From VRUE01 sp963706605 (lineage in GTDB: Bacteria > Actinomycetota > Thermoleophilia > Solirubrobacterales > 70-9), in contig OY970165.1 in assembly GCA_963706605.1 (NCBI GenBank), positions 1,302,001 to 1,366,000 on the forward strand: 64,000 nucleotides of DNA, in the 5' to 3' direction. Shown here piece by piece: positions 8,975 through 17,270 of this stretch. A program made the position numbers and the translations under genes. Numbering within the stretch: position 1 is the first letter of the stretch; every line of letters begins with the position of its first letter. Below the pieces are notes generated by a model. That model did no database searches and was not told where the DNA came from. It saw only the letters and a list, made by a program, of their open reading frames with translations.

Positions 8975-9304
8975 GCGCCGAGCCTGCCAGCTATTTCGTT
9001 ACGAGTCTACAGAATATAAGTAGCTAGCCGACGATCTTTTCAGCGCGGTGGCCCATATCTCACCCTCTTGTCCGTACCAAAAAAGACTCTCCCACATACC
9101 GAAACCAGGTTCGGTCGGCACGGCATCTCGAAACCCAGACGAAAACCGCTTCTGGCTCAGGGCATCCATTTAGCCAATCTAACTGTCATTTTTTTAATCT
9201 TCAGAAGAAAGAAAGGTCAATTTTACGTTTACGTCCGGGTGGGAACTGAGAATGAGGCCAAGATGGTGTGTCAACAATGATATTTCAGGGATAGCATTCA
9301 CAGC
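8975..9304. other. AT-rich intergenic stretch, no supported gene
   Basis: This 330-bp stretch is clearly richer in A+T than its surroundings (for example the run of A, T and G around 9185-9230). A 70-codon frame at 9068-9280 has no recognisable domain, no Shine-Dalgarno site and atypical codon use, so I do not call it. The stretch may hold promoters for the XRE gene and the membrane protein gene. Confidence 0.4.
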
Positions 9305-9730
9305 GTGGATCTAGGTGCCGACACCAAGGCGGTGCTGCTGGCAGCGTCGGTGATGTTTCTCTGGGCACTGCTGCTCGGTGTCTGGAAGTACCGGCAGATC
9401 ATCGAATCGGAGGAGAGCAAAGCTCATCCCTATGTCGATGTCGCTCATCGGGCCGCGCTGCTCTACAGCTTTGCGCTGCTCCTGGTCGCGACCTTCGTCG
9501 AGCTGAGTGGCTGGGGCACCGCCGTCAACCTGATCGCATCTGGGGCGATGGCCTTCTACTTTTTCGCCGCGGTGGCGGGGTATGCGCTGCACGGCCGCCG
9601 GCGCGACACCGACAATCAGTTCCGGGATCCCGCTCCAGGCATGAACGCCTTCATGATGACCCTGATCGCCGCGGAGATCGTCGGGTGGCTGGTCCTGATC
9701 GCCGGCTTTGTCGAGCGGCAGATCTTCTGA
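9305..9730 (+). CDS. Four-helix integral membrane protein of unknown function
   Basis: This 141-aa protein has four predicted membrane helices (about residues 8-28, 48-67, 72-95 and 114-136), with a charged linker HGRRRDTDNQFRDPAPG between helices 3 and 4. I do not recognise the family. The GTG start at 9305 begins the frame immediately after the AT-rich gap. It is convergent with the methyltransferase gene, so context gives no function. Confidence 0.6.
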   Translation: MDLGADTKAVLLAASVMFLWALLLGVWKYRQIIESEESKAHPYVDVAHRAALLYSFALLLVATFVELSGWGTAVNLIASGAMAFYFFAAVAGYALHGRRRDTDNQFRDPAPGMNAFMMTLIAAEIVGWLVLIAGFVERQIF

Positions 9731-9748
9731 ACGGCCGGCCAGTCCCAG

Positions 9749-10546
9749 CTAGACGGCGCGGGCGATATAGACGACCTTGGTGTGGACCAATTCCTCGACC
9801 GGTTGTTTGAGGACCGCGTCGAAGCCGTGGCCGAAGGCGTCGAGGCACTCAAGGCCTGCCGCGCCGAGTAGTTCGAGCACTTCTGCTTCGGGGAAATGGC
9901 GCTGACGGTGCAGGTGAGTTTCCACCTCCAGCTTCCCGTCGCTGGCGGATTCGACCTCGAAACGCGCTTCGCTGATCGACCCCGGTGGGGTATCGGTCGC
10001 GCCCTGGCCGCTCCAGACGAGCCGTCGCCCTCCCCGCTCCACCTGCTGGACTTCGGCGAAAAAGGAGCGGTAGGCCTGCAGGGTGTTGAGGTCGAACATC
10101 AGCAGCCCACCGGGGGCCAGGTTGGCGCGCATCCCGCTCAACGCGCTCTCCATTTCCTCCGCGCTCAGCAGGTAGTTGACCGCGTCATCCAGCGCCCAGA
10201 CGAGATCGAACTCACCGAATACCGGGAGCTCCCGCATGTCTGCCACGGTCAGCCGCACCGCATCGCCGGCCTTGGCTTGGGCCAACTCGAGCATCGACGC
10301 CGAGATGTCGCAAGCGGTGACATTCCAGCCTCGCTCGAGCATCGGCAGGAAGCTCTTTCCGGTTCCGCAGCCGACATCGAGCAGGCGACGCCCGCTCAAT
10401 CCGTGGCGGCGGAGTTCCGGGAGGAGATTGCCCAGCCACAGCTCGTAGTCGTGGTGGGCGGTGAAATCGTCATAGACGGGGGCGATTGCCTCGTAGGCCT
10501 GCTCGGCCCACTGGCTCCCCGGCTGGACTGCTGCTGTCGCTCCCAT
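9749..10546 (-). CDS. Class I SAM-dependent methyltransferase
   Basis: This 265-aa protein has the SAM-binding motif I LLDVGCGTGKSFLPML (around residue 55), the acidic motif II VTACDISASMLELA, motif III ADMRELPVFGEFDLVWALDDAVNYL, and ANLAPGGLLMFDLN. The acceptor substrate is unknown. It is transcribed divergently from the ECF sigma factor gene across a 65-bp gap that must contain both promoters. Confidence 0.82.
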   Translation of the reverse strand: MGATAAVQPGSQWAEQAYEAIAPVYDDFTAHHDYELWLGNLLPELRRHGLSGRRLLDVGCGTGKSFLPMLERGWNVTACDISASMLELAQAKAGDAVRLTVADMRELPVFGEFDLVWALDDAVNYLLSAEEMESALSGMRANLAPGGLLMFDLNTLQAYRSFFAEVQQVERGGRRLVWSGQGATDTPPGSISEARFEVESASDGKLEVETHLHRQRHFPEAEVLELLGAAGLECLDAFGHGFDAVLKQPVEELVHTKVVYIARAV

Positions 10547-10611
10547 ACATTTCGAGACCGGCGATTGTTCGACAAAGTTTCATCGCTCAAATCTGCTAGT
10601 TTGTTCCGATC

Positions 10612-11127
10612 GTGGAGGTCCATCAACTCGATCAGCGAGAAGCGCAGGCGGCGGGTTCGGGTGACGATTGGGAGTGGGGCGAGGTCCGCAGGATCTGCAT
10701 GCGCTTCGCCTATCGCTACGCGAAGAACCGGACCGAAGCCGAGGACATCGCCCAGGACGCCATGCTGCGCGCCTGGCGACGACGGTCGACCCTGCGGGAC
10801 AGGGGCAGCCGCAAGCAATGGCTGGCGACGATCGTCCGCAACGAGGCGTTCCGCGAGTACGCCCGCGTCCGGCCCGACCCGGTCGACACGCTCGAGTCCG
10901 AACAGGGCGTCGACGACGAGCGAGTCTGGGCTACGGTCGAAAGGGCCGACCTGTACGAGGCGCTCGGCCGCCTCAACGATCGCGACCGGCAGCTGGTGCG
11001 GCTCCGTTACGACGAGGATCTGACCCAGGAGGCGATCGCCCGCCGCCTCGGGATACCCGTGGGCACGGTCAAGGTCCGGTTGCACCGCGTGCGAGCAAAA
11101 CTGCGTCGCGAGATCGACTCGGTTTAG
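10612..11127 (+). CDS. ECF-family RNA polymerase sigma factor
   Basis: This 171-aa sigma-70-family protein has region 2 (FAYRYAKNRTEAEDIAQDAMLRAWRR) and region 4 (LTQEAIARRLGIPVGTVKVRLHRVRAKLR) with nothing between them except a short linker, as in ECF sigma factors. The start is GTG at 10612. No anti-sigma factor gene lies next to it, since the downstream gene is a convergent TetR. How it is controlled is therefore unclear. Confidence 0.88.
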   Translation: MEVHQLDQREAQAAGSGDDWEWGEVRRICMRFAYRYAKNRTEAEDIAQDAMLRAWRRRSTLRDRGSRKQWLATIVRNEAFREYARVRPDPVDTLESEQGVDDERVWATVERADLYEALGRLNDRDRQLVRLRYDEDLTQEAIARRLGIPVGTVKVRLHRVRAKLRREIDSV

Positions 11128-11155
11128 GGAGGTGAGGGGTTCGCGGCGGCCGGCT

Positions 11156-11803
11156 TCAGCCGGCTGCTGCCGCCCTTCGCATCTCCGCGGTCGCGGCCCC
11201 AGGTCCGATGTAGGGGACCAGGAGCGCGAAAAGCAGATCGGGGAGCAGCTCGGGGAGTCGCTCCGCCCGCCCCATGAGGAGCTCGTCGAAGATCAAGCCG
11301 GAGACGGCGCCGGCCGCCATCAGGGCGATGTTGTCCGGCAGCTCGCGACCGCCGGCCATATCCTCGCCGTCCTCGAGGAACTCGGTGAACCTCGTGATCG
11401 CGTCCCAGTGTCGCTGTCGCGCGTCGGCGCCGGCCGCGGCCACCTCGACGATCGCGGTCCGGGCCAGCTCGGGGTCGAGGGCGAACAGCTCGACGATCGT
11501 CGAGAGGCCGACCCGCACCCGCTCCAGCCACGATTGCTCGCCGTCGCATTTGGCGATCACCGCATTGAGGACACGTTCGACCACCAGGTCATAGGCGGCG
11601 AGGAAGCAGTCGTGCTTGTCCTCGAAGTGCTTGTAGAAGGTGGTCCGAGAGGTGTCTGCCTCCTCGATCACATCGGCGACGGAGGTGGCCTTGTATCCCT
11701 TATGGCCGACGACTCGCACCATCGCCTCCAGGATCTGTTGACGCCGCGTTTCGCTACCTGCCATCGGACCCGCCAGGGTTGAACTATCGGGTATATGGAT
11801 CAT
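11156..11803 (-). CDS. TetR/AcrR-family transcriptional regulator 1 (of three in tandem)
   Basis: This 215-aa protein has an N-terminal HTH: RRQQILEAMVRVVGHKGYKATSVADVIEEADTSRTTFYKHFEDKHDCFLAAYD. The ligand domain ends LLPDLLFALLVPYIGPGAATAE, which resembles the ends of the two following TetR proteins. The ATG at 11803 is used here. ATG at 11764 (13 codons in) is an alternative nearer the HTH. A TAAACGC-N5-TACAC motif lies just upstream and also occurs before the third paralogue. Confidence 0.85.
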   Translation of the reverse strand: MIHIPDSSTLAGPMAGSETRRQQILEAMVRVVGHKGYKATSVADVIEEADTSRTTFYKHFEDKHDCFLAAYDLVVERVLNAVIAKCDGEQSWLERVRVGLSTIVELFALDPELARTAIVEVAAAGADARQRHWDAITRFTEFLEDGEDMAGGRELPDNIALMAAGAVSGLIFDELLMGRAERLPELLPDLLFALLVPYIGPGAATAEMRRAAAAG

Positions 11804-11812
11804 AGCGGCAAC

Positions 11813-11829
11813 GTGTACGTGAGCGTTTA
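11813..11829 (-). promoter_or_regulatory. Candidate operator motif TAAACGC-N5-TACAC (site 1)
   Basis: Read on the minus strand, this site is TAAACGC, five bases, then TACAC, immediately upstream of TetR gene 1. The same spaced motif occurs at 13265-13281 upstream of TetR gene 3 and gadB. Two matches make it a candidate only. Confidence 0.3.
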
Positions 11830-12495
11830 TCGAGTCAGCCTCTCGACCTCCCTGGCAGCCGCATCCGGGCCGATATATGGGATTAGCGTGGCAAAAAGCA
11901 CATCCGAAAGCAAATCGGGAAGCTGCTCTGCTCGATCTCCGACCAGCTCGTCGGAGATCAGCCCGGTGACTCCGCCGATCGCCATCCGCGAGGTGTTGGC
12001 CGGCAGCCTTCGTCCTCCCTGGGAAAAGTCGCGCCCCTCCTCGAACAGGGGAGTGAGTTTTTGCACCGCCGCCCGGTAGCGGCGCTGCGCGATGGGACCG
12101 GCGGAGCCGATGTCGATCAGAGACAACCGGGCAAGCGCCGGCTCTTCGGCAAGCGTCGCGAGCAGGGCCGCCAGGCCCGCCGCCGCCCGATCCGGCCAGC
12201 CCTCCTCGGACTCATAGGCTTTGACCACCCGCCGCAACAACGTCTCGACCGCGTTGTCGTATGCGGCCAAAAAGCAGTCCTCCTTGTCCTTGAACAGCTC
12301 ATAGAAGGTGGTGCGCGAGACGCCGGCCTCCTTGGTCAGGTCGCCTATCGTCGCCGTCGCGTAGCCCTTTGCGGCGACCACCCGCACCGCCGCCTCCAGC
12401 AGCCGCTCACGCTGGGAGCGCGAGATGACCTCCGGCGGCAGCCGGTGACGCCCGCGCGGAGGGCGCCACCGCTCTCCCCCCCCTGCCCGCTCCAC
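11827..12495 (-). CDS. TetR/AcrR-family transcriptional regulator 2
   Basis: This 222-aa protein has the HTH block RERLLEAAVRVVAAKGYATATIGDLTKEAGVSRTTFYELFKDKEDCFLAAYD. The C-terminal ligand domain ends LLSDVLFATLIPYIGPDAAAREV, nearly the same as its neighbour's LLFALLVPYIGPGAA, so the two are likely duplicates. The start is only a few bases after the stop codon of TetR gene 3, so the two are cotranscribed. The effector is unknown. Confidence 0.85.
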   Translation of the reverse strand: MERAGGGERWRPPRGRHRLPPEVISRSQRERLLEAAVRVVAAKGYATATIGDLTKEAGVSRTTFYELFKDKEDCFLAAYDNAVETLLRRVVKAYESEEGWPDRAAAGLAALLATLAEEPALARLSLIDIGSAGPIAQRRYRAAVQKLTPLFEEGRDFSQGGRRLPANTSRMAIGGVTGLISDELVGDRAEQLPDLLSDVLFATLIPYIGPDAAAREVERLTR

Positions 12496-12499
12496 CCGT

Positions 12500-13234
12500 T
12501 CAGCCTCCGGGTGGGCTCAGGAGCTTCTCGGCCTCGCGGGATTGACGCAGCGCCTCCTCCTGGCCGAGGTAGGGAACGGTGGTGATGTAGACGATGTCCG
12601 GCAGCAGCTCGCAGAGACGAGCGGCGTTGCCGGCGAGGATCTGACCGACGATCAGCGACTCGGCGCCGGCGAGCGCGGCGCGGCCGGCACTGGAGGGAAT
12701 CGCTTCCTCCTCCACCGGGTCGTCGCGGCCTCGGTCGAGCAGGGACTGCAGCACCCGCTTGCCCGACGCATAGAGCTCGAAGGCCCGATCGCCGGAGGAA
12801 GGGGCCTCGATCAGCGCCATGCGGGCGAAGGCGGGGCGGCTCGCCAGCAGGTCGAGGAAGGCGGCAGCGGCGTCGCGGACCATCGTCGCCCAGGGCTTGT
12901 CGGGCGAGTAGGCGGAGACGACCCGTCCCATCGCATCGGCGAGCGAGACCTCCATGGCCGCGTGGAAGCAGTCCTCCTTGTCCTTGAACAGCTCATAGAA
13001 GGTGGCGCGAGAGACCCCGGCAGGTTCAACGATGTCCGCGATCGTCGTCGCGTTGTAGCCCTTTTCCGCACAGCTGTCGGCCATCGCAACCAGGATCCGT
13101 TCCCGCTGCGAATGGGCGATAAGTGGCTGCGCCAGGTCCCCCCGGCCTGTCGGCAGCCTCTCGCGCTCGATCACCCCGCTGAGATCCTGTGGGGCGGCGG
13201 GCGAGTCGCCATTTGGCGGTGCGGAAGGGGACAC
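12500..13234 (-). CDS. TetR/AcrR-family transcriptional regulator 3
   Basis: This 244-aa protein has a 40-residue unstructured N-terminus, then the HTH QRERILVAMADSCAEKGYNATTIADIVEPAGVSRATFYELFKDKEDCFHAA. The ligand-binding part ends ELLPDIVYITTVPYLGQEEALR. It is the promoter-proximal gene of the TetR set and is divergent from gadB. It is therefore the likeliest direct regulator of that promoter (inference). Confidence 0.85.
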   Translation of the reverse strand: MSPSAPPNGDSPAAPQDLSGVIERERLPTGRGDLAQPLIAHSQRERILVAMADSCAEKGYNATTIADIVEPAGVSRATFYELFKDKEDCFHAAMEVSLADAMGRVVSAYSPDKPWATMVRDAAAAFLDLLASRPAFARMALIEAPSSGDRAFELYASGKRVLQSLLDRGRDDPVEEEAIPSSAGRAALAGAESLIVGQILAGNAARLCELLPDIVYITTVPYLGQEEALRQSREAEKLLSPPGG

Positions 13235-13264
13235 GGAACTCCTCGAGCAGACAGCGGCGTTCGG

Positions 13265-13281
13265 TAAACGCGATTGTACAC
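13265..13281 (+). promoter_or_regulatory. Candidate operator motif TAAACGC-N5-TACAC (site 2)
   Basis: This is the second occurrence of the spaced motif, placed in the divergent interval between TetR gene 3 and glutamate decarboxylase. The copy at 11813-11829 has the same seven-base and five-base parts and the same spacing. Confidence 0.3.
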
Positions 13282-13450
13282 CCCGCGCGGTTCTCTGTGG
13301 ACGAATCAGTACCGGATTAATAATTCGTCTTCGGCTGGGAACGCAAGCAGAATACGGGAGACCCGCCAGTGGCCCGGCGAGCGTCGCCGTTCGGACGATT
13401 CCGCGAGTGCCTCAGATACGCTCGACGCCCCCGCGACAGGACTGGAGCCC

Positions 13451-14827
13451 ATGAACAAGCCACTCAGCGCTGAAGAGGCCGCCAAGCTCTACGGCAATCG
13501 CTTCCTCACCGAAGACGCCCCCGACGGCCCGTTTCCGACCAGCGGTATGTCGTCCCTCGATGCGATGCGTCTGGTCGACGAGGAACTGGCCCTGGAGGGC
13601 GATCCGCAGCGCAATCTGGCGACCTTCGTCACCACCTGGATGGAGCCCGAGGCGAATCGAATCATCAGCGAGAACCTCTACCGCAACTTCATCGACCACG
13701 CCGAGTACCCGATCTCGGCCGAGGTCGAGCAGCGCTGCATCCGCATGCTCGCCGACCTCTACAACGCCCCGGGTGAGACCACCGGCGCCCGCACGCAGGG
13801 CTCCTCGGAGGCGATCATGCTCGGCGCGCTCTCGCTGAAGTGGAAGTGGAAGGAGCGCCGTGAAGCCGAATCGAAGTCGATCGACAAGCCGAACCTGATC
13901 TTCGGCGGTGACGTTCACGTGGTCTGGGAGAAGTTCTGCCGTTACTTCGACGTCGAACCGCGGATCGTGCCGCTGCAGGACGGCAAGTACGTGATCGGGC
14001 CCGAGGACGTGCAGCCCCACATCGACGAGAACACGATCGGCGTCGCCGCGGTGCTCGGCACGACCTTCACCGGGCACGCCGACGACATCGGCGGGATCAA
14101 CAAGCTCCTGGTCGATCTCAAGGGTGAGAAGGGCCTCGACGTGCCGCTGCATATCGATGGCGCAAGCGGCGGCTTCGTCTGGCCCTTCCTCTACCCCGAC
14201 TCCGAGTGGGACTTCCGGCTCGAGCAGGTGCGCTCGATCAACGTCTCCGGGCACAAGTTCGGCCTCGTCTACCCCGGGATCGGTTGGCTCGTCTTCAGGG
14301 AGAAGTCCGACCTGGCCGAGGACCTCGTCTTCTACGAGAACTACCTGGGCAAAACCGACGCGACCTTCACCCTCAACTTCTCGACCGGGGCGTCGATGGT
14401 GCTCGCCCAGTACTACAACTTCGTCCGCTACGGGCGCGAGGGCTATGCCTACATCATGAAGGCGATGCAGCAGAACGCGCGGTCGCTGGCCGAGAAGCTG
14501 AAGGCCGGCGGCAACTTCGAGTTGATCGGCGACGGTGAGGAGCAACTGCCCCTGGTCGCCTTCAAGCTCGCCGGGGAAAAGGACTACGACGAGTTCGACC
14601 TCTCCTGGCAGCTCTCGGCCGAGCGCGGCTGGATGCTCCCCGCCTACACGATGCCGCCCAATGCCGAAGACGTGAAGGTTCTGCGAGCACTGGTCAAGCA
14701 GACCCTCAGCCGCGAGCAGATCGACCGGCTCTCCACCGACATCGATGTCGCCTGCGCGACGCTGGAGAAAAAGGGCGGCGCGCATCCGTCCGAGCGCAAG
14801 ACGATGAAGCGCAGCCCCGGCTACTGA
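13451..14827 (+). CDS. gadB: Glutamate decarboxylase (PLP-dependent)
   Basis: This 458-aa enzyme converts L-glutamate to 4-aminobutyrate and CO2. The fold-type I PLP lysine is K269 in VSGHKFG. The DGASGGFVWPF segment (about 236-246), the GSSEAIMLG cofactor loop (117-125), and the N-terminal EPEANRIISENLYRNFIDHAEYP block are all diagnostic of GadA/GadB. The ATG at 13451 fits the family N-terminus; the frame is open upstream but that part does not match. GABA can be catabolised by neighbouring amine-pathway genes. Acid resistance is the other usual role, but no GABA antiporter is visible beside it. Confidence 0.93.
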   Translation: MNKPLSAEEAAKLYGNRFLTEDAPDGPFPTSGMSSLDAMRLVDEELALEGDPQRNLATFVTTWMEPEANRIISENLYRNFIDHAEYPISAEVEQRCIRMLADLYNAPGETTGARTQGSSEAIMLGALSLKWKWKERREAESKSIDKPNLIFGGDVHVVWEKFCRYFDVEPRIVPLQDGKYVIGPEDVQPHIDENTIGVAAVLGTTFTGHADDIGGINKLLVDLKGEKGLDVPLHIDGASGGFVWPFLYPDSEWDFRLEQVRSINVSGHKFGLVYPGIGWLVFREKSDLAEDLVFYENYLGKTDATFTLNFSTGASMVLAQYYNFVRYGREGYAYIMKAMQQNARSLAEKLKAGGNFELIGDGEEQLPLVAFKLAGEKDYDEFDLSWQLSAERGWMLPAYTMPPNAEDVKVLRALVKQTLSREQIDRLSTDIDVACATLEKKGGAHPSERKTMKRSPGY

Positions 14828-14959
14828 GCCAATCCCCCGGGCCGGGCCATCGCCGGGCCGGGTTGCCGGCGGCGCACTGTACACGCGGGCGAGCGCGCCG
14901 TCGAAAACTTCGGACCGCTGTACAACGACGACTGAGCCAACCGTCGCGACCATCTGACG

Positions 14960-15727
14960 ATGAGGAAGACGCTCCGCCAGATCGTCGCTTTCGGCGGGGG
15001 TGGGTTCTCGATGGAGTCGGGCAACCCGCTGCTGGACGACTACGTGCTCGGGCTGAGCGGGACCGAGCGGCCGAAGGTCTGCTTTTTGCCCTCTGCCAGC
15101 GGCGACGCCGACCACTACATCGTCCGCTTCTACCGCGCCTTCCCGGCCGACCGCTGCGAGGCAAGTCATATCTCTCTATTCCGGCGCGAGCAGGGTCCCG
15201 CCGACCTGCGCGACCACCTGCTCGAACAGGACCTGATCTACGTCGGCGGCGGCAGCGTCGTCAGCATGCTCGGCGTCTGGCGTGCGCACGGGATCGACAC
15301 GATCCTGCGCGAGGCCTGGGAGCGGGGGGTGGTCCTCTGCGGCCTCTCGGCGGGCTCGCTGTGCTGGTTCGCCGACGCGGTGACCGGCTTCCACGGCGAG
15401 CCGCGAGCGGTCGAGGGTCTCGGGCTGCTTCCGTTCAGCAATTGCGTTCACTACGAGCCGGGCTCGGACCGTCGCCTTGCCTATCACGACTTCATTCGCG
15501 CCGGGATGCGCCCGGGATACGCGGCCGAGGACGGCGCCGCGCTGCACTTCGTCGGCACCGAGTTGAGCCGGGTCGTCGCCTCGCGGCCGGCCGCTCGGGG
15601 ATACCGATTGGACGCGGCTGGGGAGCGGGTGGTGGAGATGAGAATCGCAACCGCCTACCTGGGCGATTCCGGGGCGACTCCGCTGATCCCCCTCCCCGAG
15701 GCGATGTCGACGGCGCTGGCCGCCTGA
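14960..15727 (+). CDS. Peptidase E-like protein, S51 family (first of tandem pair)
   Basis: This 255-aa protein has the S51 (aspartyl dipeptidase/cyanophycinase) fold: QDLIYVGGGSVVSML, then the nucleophile loop LCGLSAGSLCWF (Ser around residue 132), and FSNCVHYEPGSDRR with a conserved His. The length fits Peptidase E-type members. It shares the identical run LRDHLLEQDLIYVGGGS with the next gene, so the two arose by duplication. Substrate is unknown; dipeptides with N-terminal Asp are the family precedent. Confidence 0.8.
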   Translation: MRKTLRQIVAFGGGGFSMESGNPLLDDYVLGLSGTERPKVCFLPSASGDADHYIVRFYRAFPADRCEASHISLFRREQGPADLRDHLLEQDLIYVGGGSVVSMLGVWRAHGIDTILREAWERGVVLCGLSAGSLCWFADAVTGFHGEPRAVEGLGLLPFSNCVHYEPGSDRRLAYHDFIRAGMRPGYAAEDGAALHFVGTELSRVVASRPAARGYRLDAAGERVVEMRIATAYLGDSGATPLIPLPEAMSTALAA

Positions 15728-15750
15728 ATGCGCACCCGCAGCAGACAACC

Positions 15751-15803
15751 CCGCCGCGTTCGCAGTTATCCGTCTATGGCAAGGATTACTGCGAACGCGG
15801 CGG
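15751..15803. repeat. Palindromic element family B, copy 1 (53 nt)
   Basis: Two 21-nt arms differ at one position and flank the loop GTCTATGGCAA. The core GCGTTCGCA.TTATCC is shared with the copies at 19937-19979 and 43971-44016. It lies between the duplicated S51 genes and ends 13 bases before the second start codon. Confidence 0.8.
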
Positions 15804-15816
15804 ATGCGGCCGGTCG

Positions 15817-16608
15817 ATGATCACCCGGATCCTCGCCCTCGGCGGTCATGACTTCACCTCGCGGCCCGCGGACCGGGCGGTCTGCGAGCTGATGCTGCGG
15901 CTGGCGACGACGCGGGCGGGCAGACGGCCGCGGATCTGCATCCTGCCGACCGCCAGCGGCGACACCTCCGAGCAAATCGGGCGCTTCTACGCGGCCTTCG
16001 GAGAGCGCCCGTGCGACCCCTCGGACCTCTCCCTGTTCCGGCTCGGCAGTCGCCCGATGGAGCTGCGTGACCACCTGCTCGAACAGGATCTGATCTATGT
16101 CGGCGGCGGCAGCCTGCTCAACCTGCTCGCGGTCTGGGAGGCGCACGAACTGAGCGCGATCCTCAGCCTCGCCTGGCGGCAGGGGATCGTCCTCGCCGGG
16201 CAGAGCGCCGGCGCGATGTGCTGGTTCGAGGCGGGGATCACCAAGTCCTCGGGCAAGCCGCTGCCGAGCGCGGGTCTCGGTCTGCTCGGCGGCAGCCTCT
16301 GCGTCCACTACAACAACGAACCGGATCGCCGTGCGGCCTACCTCGACGCGGTCGGCGACGGGATGCCAGACGGCTACGGCCTCGACGACTACGCCGGCCT
16401 GATCTGGGAGGGCAGCGGCCCTCCGTCAGCGGTAACCGCCCAAAGAGGCGCCCGCGCTTACCGGGTCACCACAGGCGAGTCCGGCGTCATCGAGTCCCCG
16501 CTCCCCGCCCGCTTCCTCCCCGCCCCAGCTCCAGCAGCGCTGAGGGAGGACATAGCCGAGTTCCGCCGCATCAAAGCTATGCGCAAACGAGCGGGCTGGC
16601 TCGGGTAG
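15817..16608 (+). CDS. Peptidase E-like protein, S51 family (second of tandem pair)
   Basis: This 263-aa paralogue of the preceding gene has the sheet-helix block EQDLIYVGGGSLLNLLAVWEAH, the nucleophile loop LAGQSAGAMCWF, and LCVHYNNEPDRRAAY with the catalytic-site His. The GQSAGA form is closer to classical Peptidase E than the first copy's GLSAGS. The ATG at 15817 lies next to the right arm of a family-B palindrome, so the ribosome site may be affected by the hairpin. The C-terminus is longer, with an arginine-rich end. Confidence 0.8.
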   Translation: MITRILALGGHDFTSRPADRAVCELMLRLATTRAGRRPRICILPTASGDTSEQIGRFYAAFGERPCDPSDLSLFRLGSRPMELRDHLLEQDLIYVGGGSLLNLLAVWEAHELSAILSLAWRQGIVLAGQSAGAMCWFEAGITKSSGKPLPSAGLGLLGGSLCVHYNNEPDRRAAYLDAVGDGMPDGYGLDDYAGLIWEGSGPPSAVTAQRGARAYRVTTGESGVIESPLPARFLPAPAPAALREDIAEFRRIKAMRKRAGWLG

Positions 16609-16626
16609 GCATTGTGGCTCGAGTTG

Positions 16627-16723
16627 GAAACGGGGCGGGGATGTCCTCGAACCGGCGGATACTCAAAGTGCCGGTCTAATTAGACCGGCACTTGTTGGGG
16701 CGAGGACATCCCCGCCCCGTTTC
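16627..16723. repeat. Nested palindromic element C (97 nt)
   Basis: Perfect 23-nt outer arms (16627-16649 and 16701-16723) enclose a separate perfect 28-nt palindrome at 16666-16693 centred on CTAATTAG. The element fills the gap between the convergent S51 and ferritin genes. It may serve as a two-way terminator, but the double-nested structure is more elaborate than a normal one. Confidence 0.8.
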
Positions 16724-16727
16724 AGCC

Positions 16728-17261
16728 CTAACCCCCTGAACCTGCGGGAGGCGGCGCGGTCGGATCGCCGCCACCCTCACCTGGGTTCTCCCGCGCGATG
16801 TAGTCCTCGGCCAGCAGCAGGTTCTCCTTGGAGCGCTCGACGACGTTGAGCAGGTCGCCCATCAACGCGACCTCCTCGACCTGCTCCTTGACGAACCACT
16901 GCATGAACTGCTCAGCCCGGTAGTCCTTGACCTCGCGCGCCAGCTCGAACAACGCGTAGATCTCTTCGCCGACCCGTTTCTCCTGCTCCAGCGCCATCCG
17001 CACCGGGGCGCTCCCGTCCGCGTAGGTGGTCTCCTGCGACTTGATGTCGGGGATGTGGACCTCCTCGTCGACGTCGAGCAGGTACTGGATCATCATCATC
17101 GCGTGCTCGCGCTCCTCCAGCGCCTGCCGGTAGAAGAACTGGGCAAGGCGGGGCAGGGTCTCGGCGTCGTAGTAGACGGCTGCCCCGACGTACTGCTGGG
17201 AGGCGGCGAACTCGTTGGCGATCTGCTCGTTGAGCGCGTCGGCGAAGCTCTTCTCGGGCAT
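16728..17261 (-). CDS. ftnA: Ferritin
   Basis: This 177-aa non-heme ferritin stores and oxidises iron. The ferroxidase-centre residues are in the classical places: E17, E50 and H53 in LEEREHA, E94, and Q127 in KEQVEE. The last 20 residues are a Gly/Pro-rich tail, not part of the fold. AAAGGAAG lies just before the ATG. It follows the enolase-superfamily gene by 9 bp and is likely cotranscribed. Confidence 0.93.
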   Translation of the reverse strand: MPEKSFADALNEQIANEFAASQQYVGAAVYYDAETLPRLAQFFYRQALEEREHAMMMIQYLLDVDEEVHIPDIKSQETTYADGSAPVRMALEQEKRVGEEIYALFELAREVKDYRAEQFMQWFVKEQVEEVALMGDLLNVVERSKENLLLAEDYIARENPGEGGGDPTAPPPAGSGG

Positions 17262-17270
17262 TTCTTCCTT

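Noticed and set aside
9068..9280. 70-codon frame in the AT-rich gap
   Set aside because: It has no ribosome site, no recognisable domain, and a composition that fits non-coding AT-rich DNA.
13412..15169. 585-codon open frame antisense to gadB
   Set aside because: Long antisense frames are common in GC-rich DNA; the protein is repetitive Val/Gly/Arg/Leu text and the sense gene is unambiguous.
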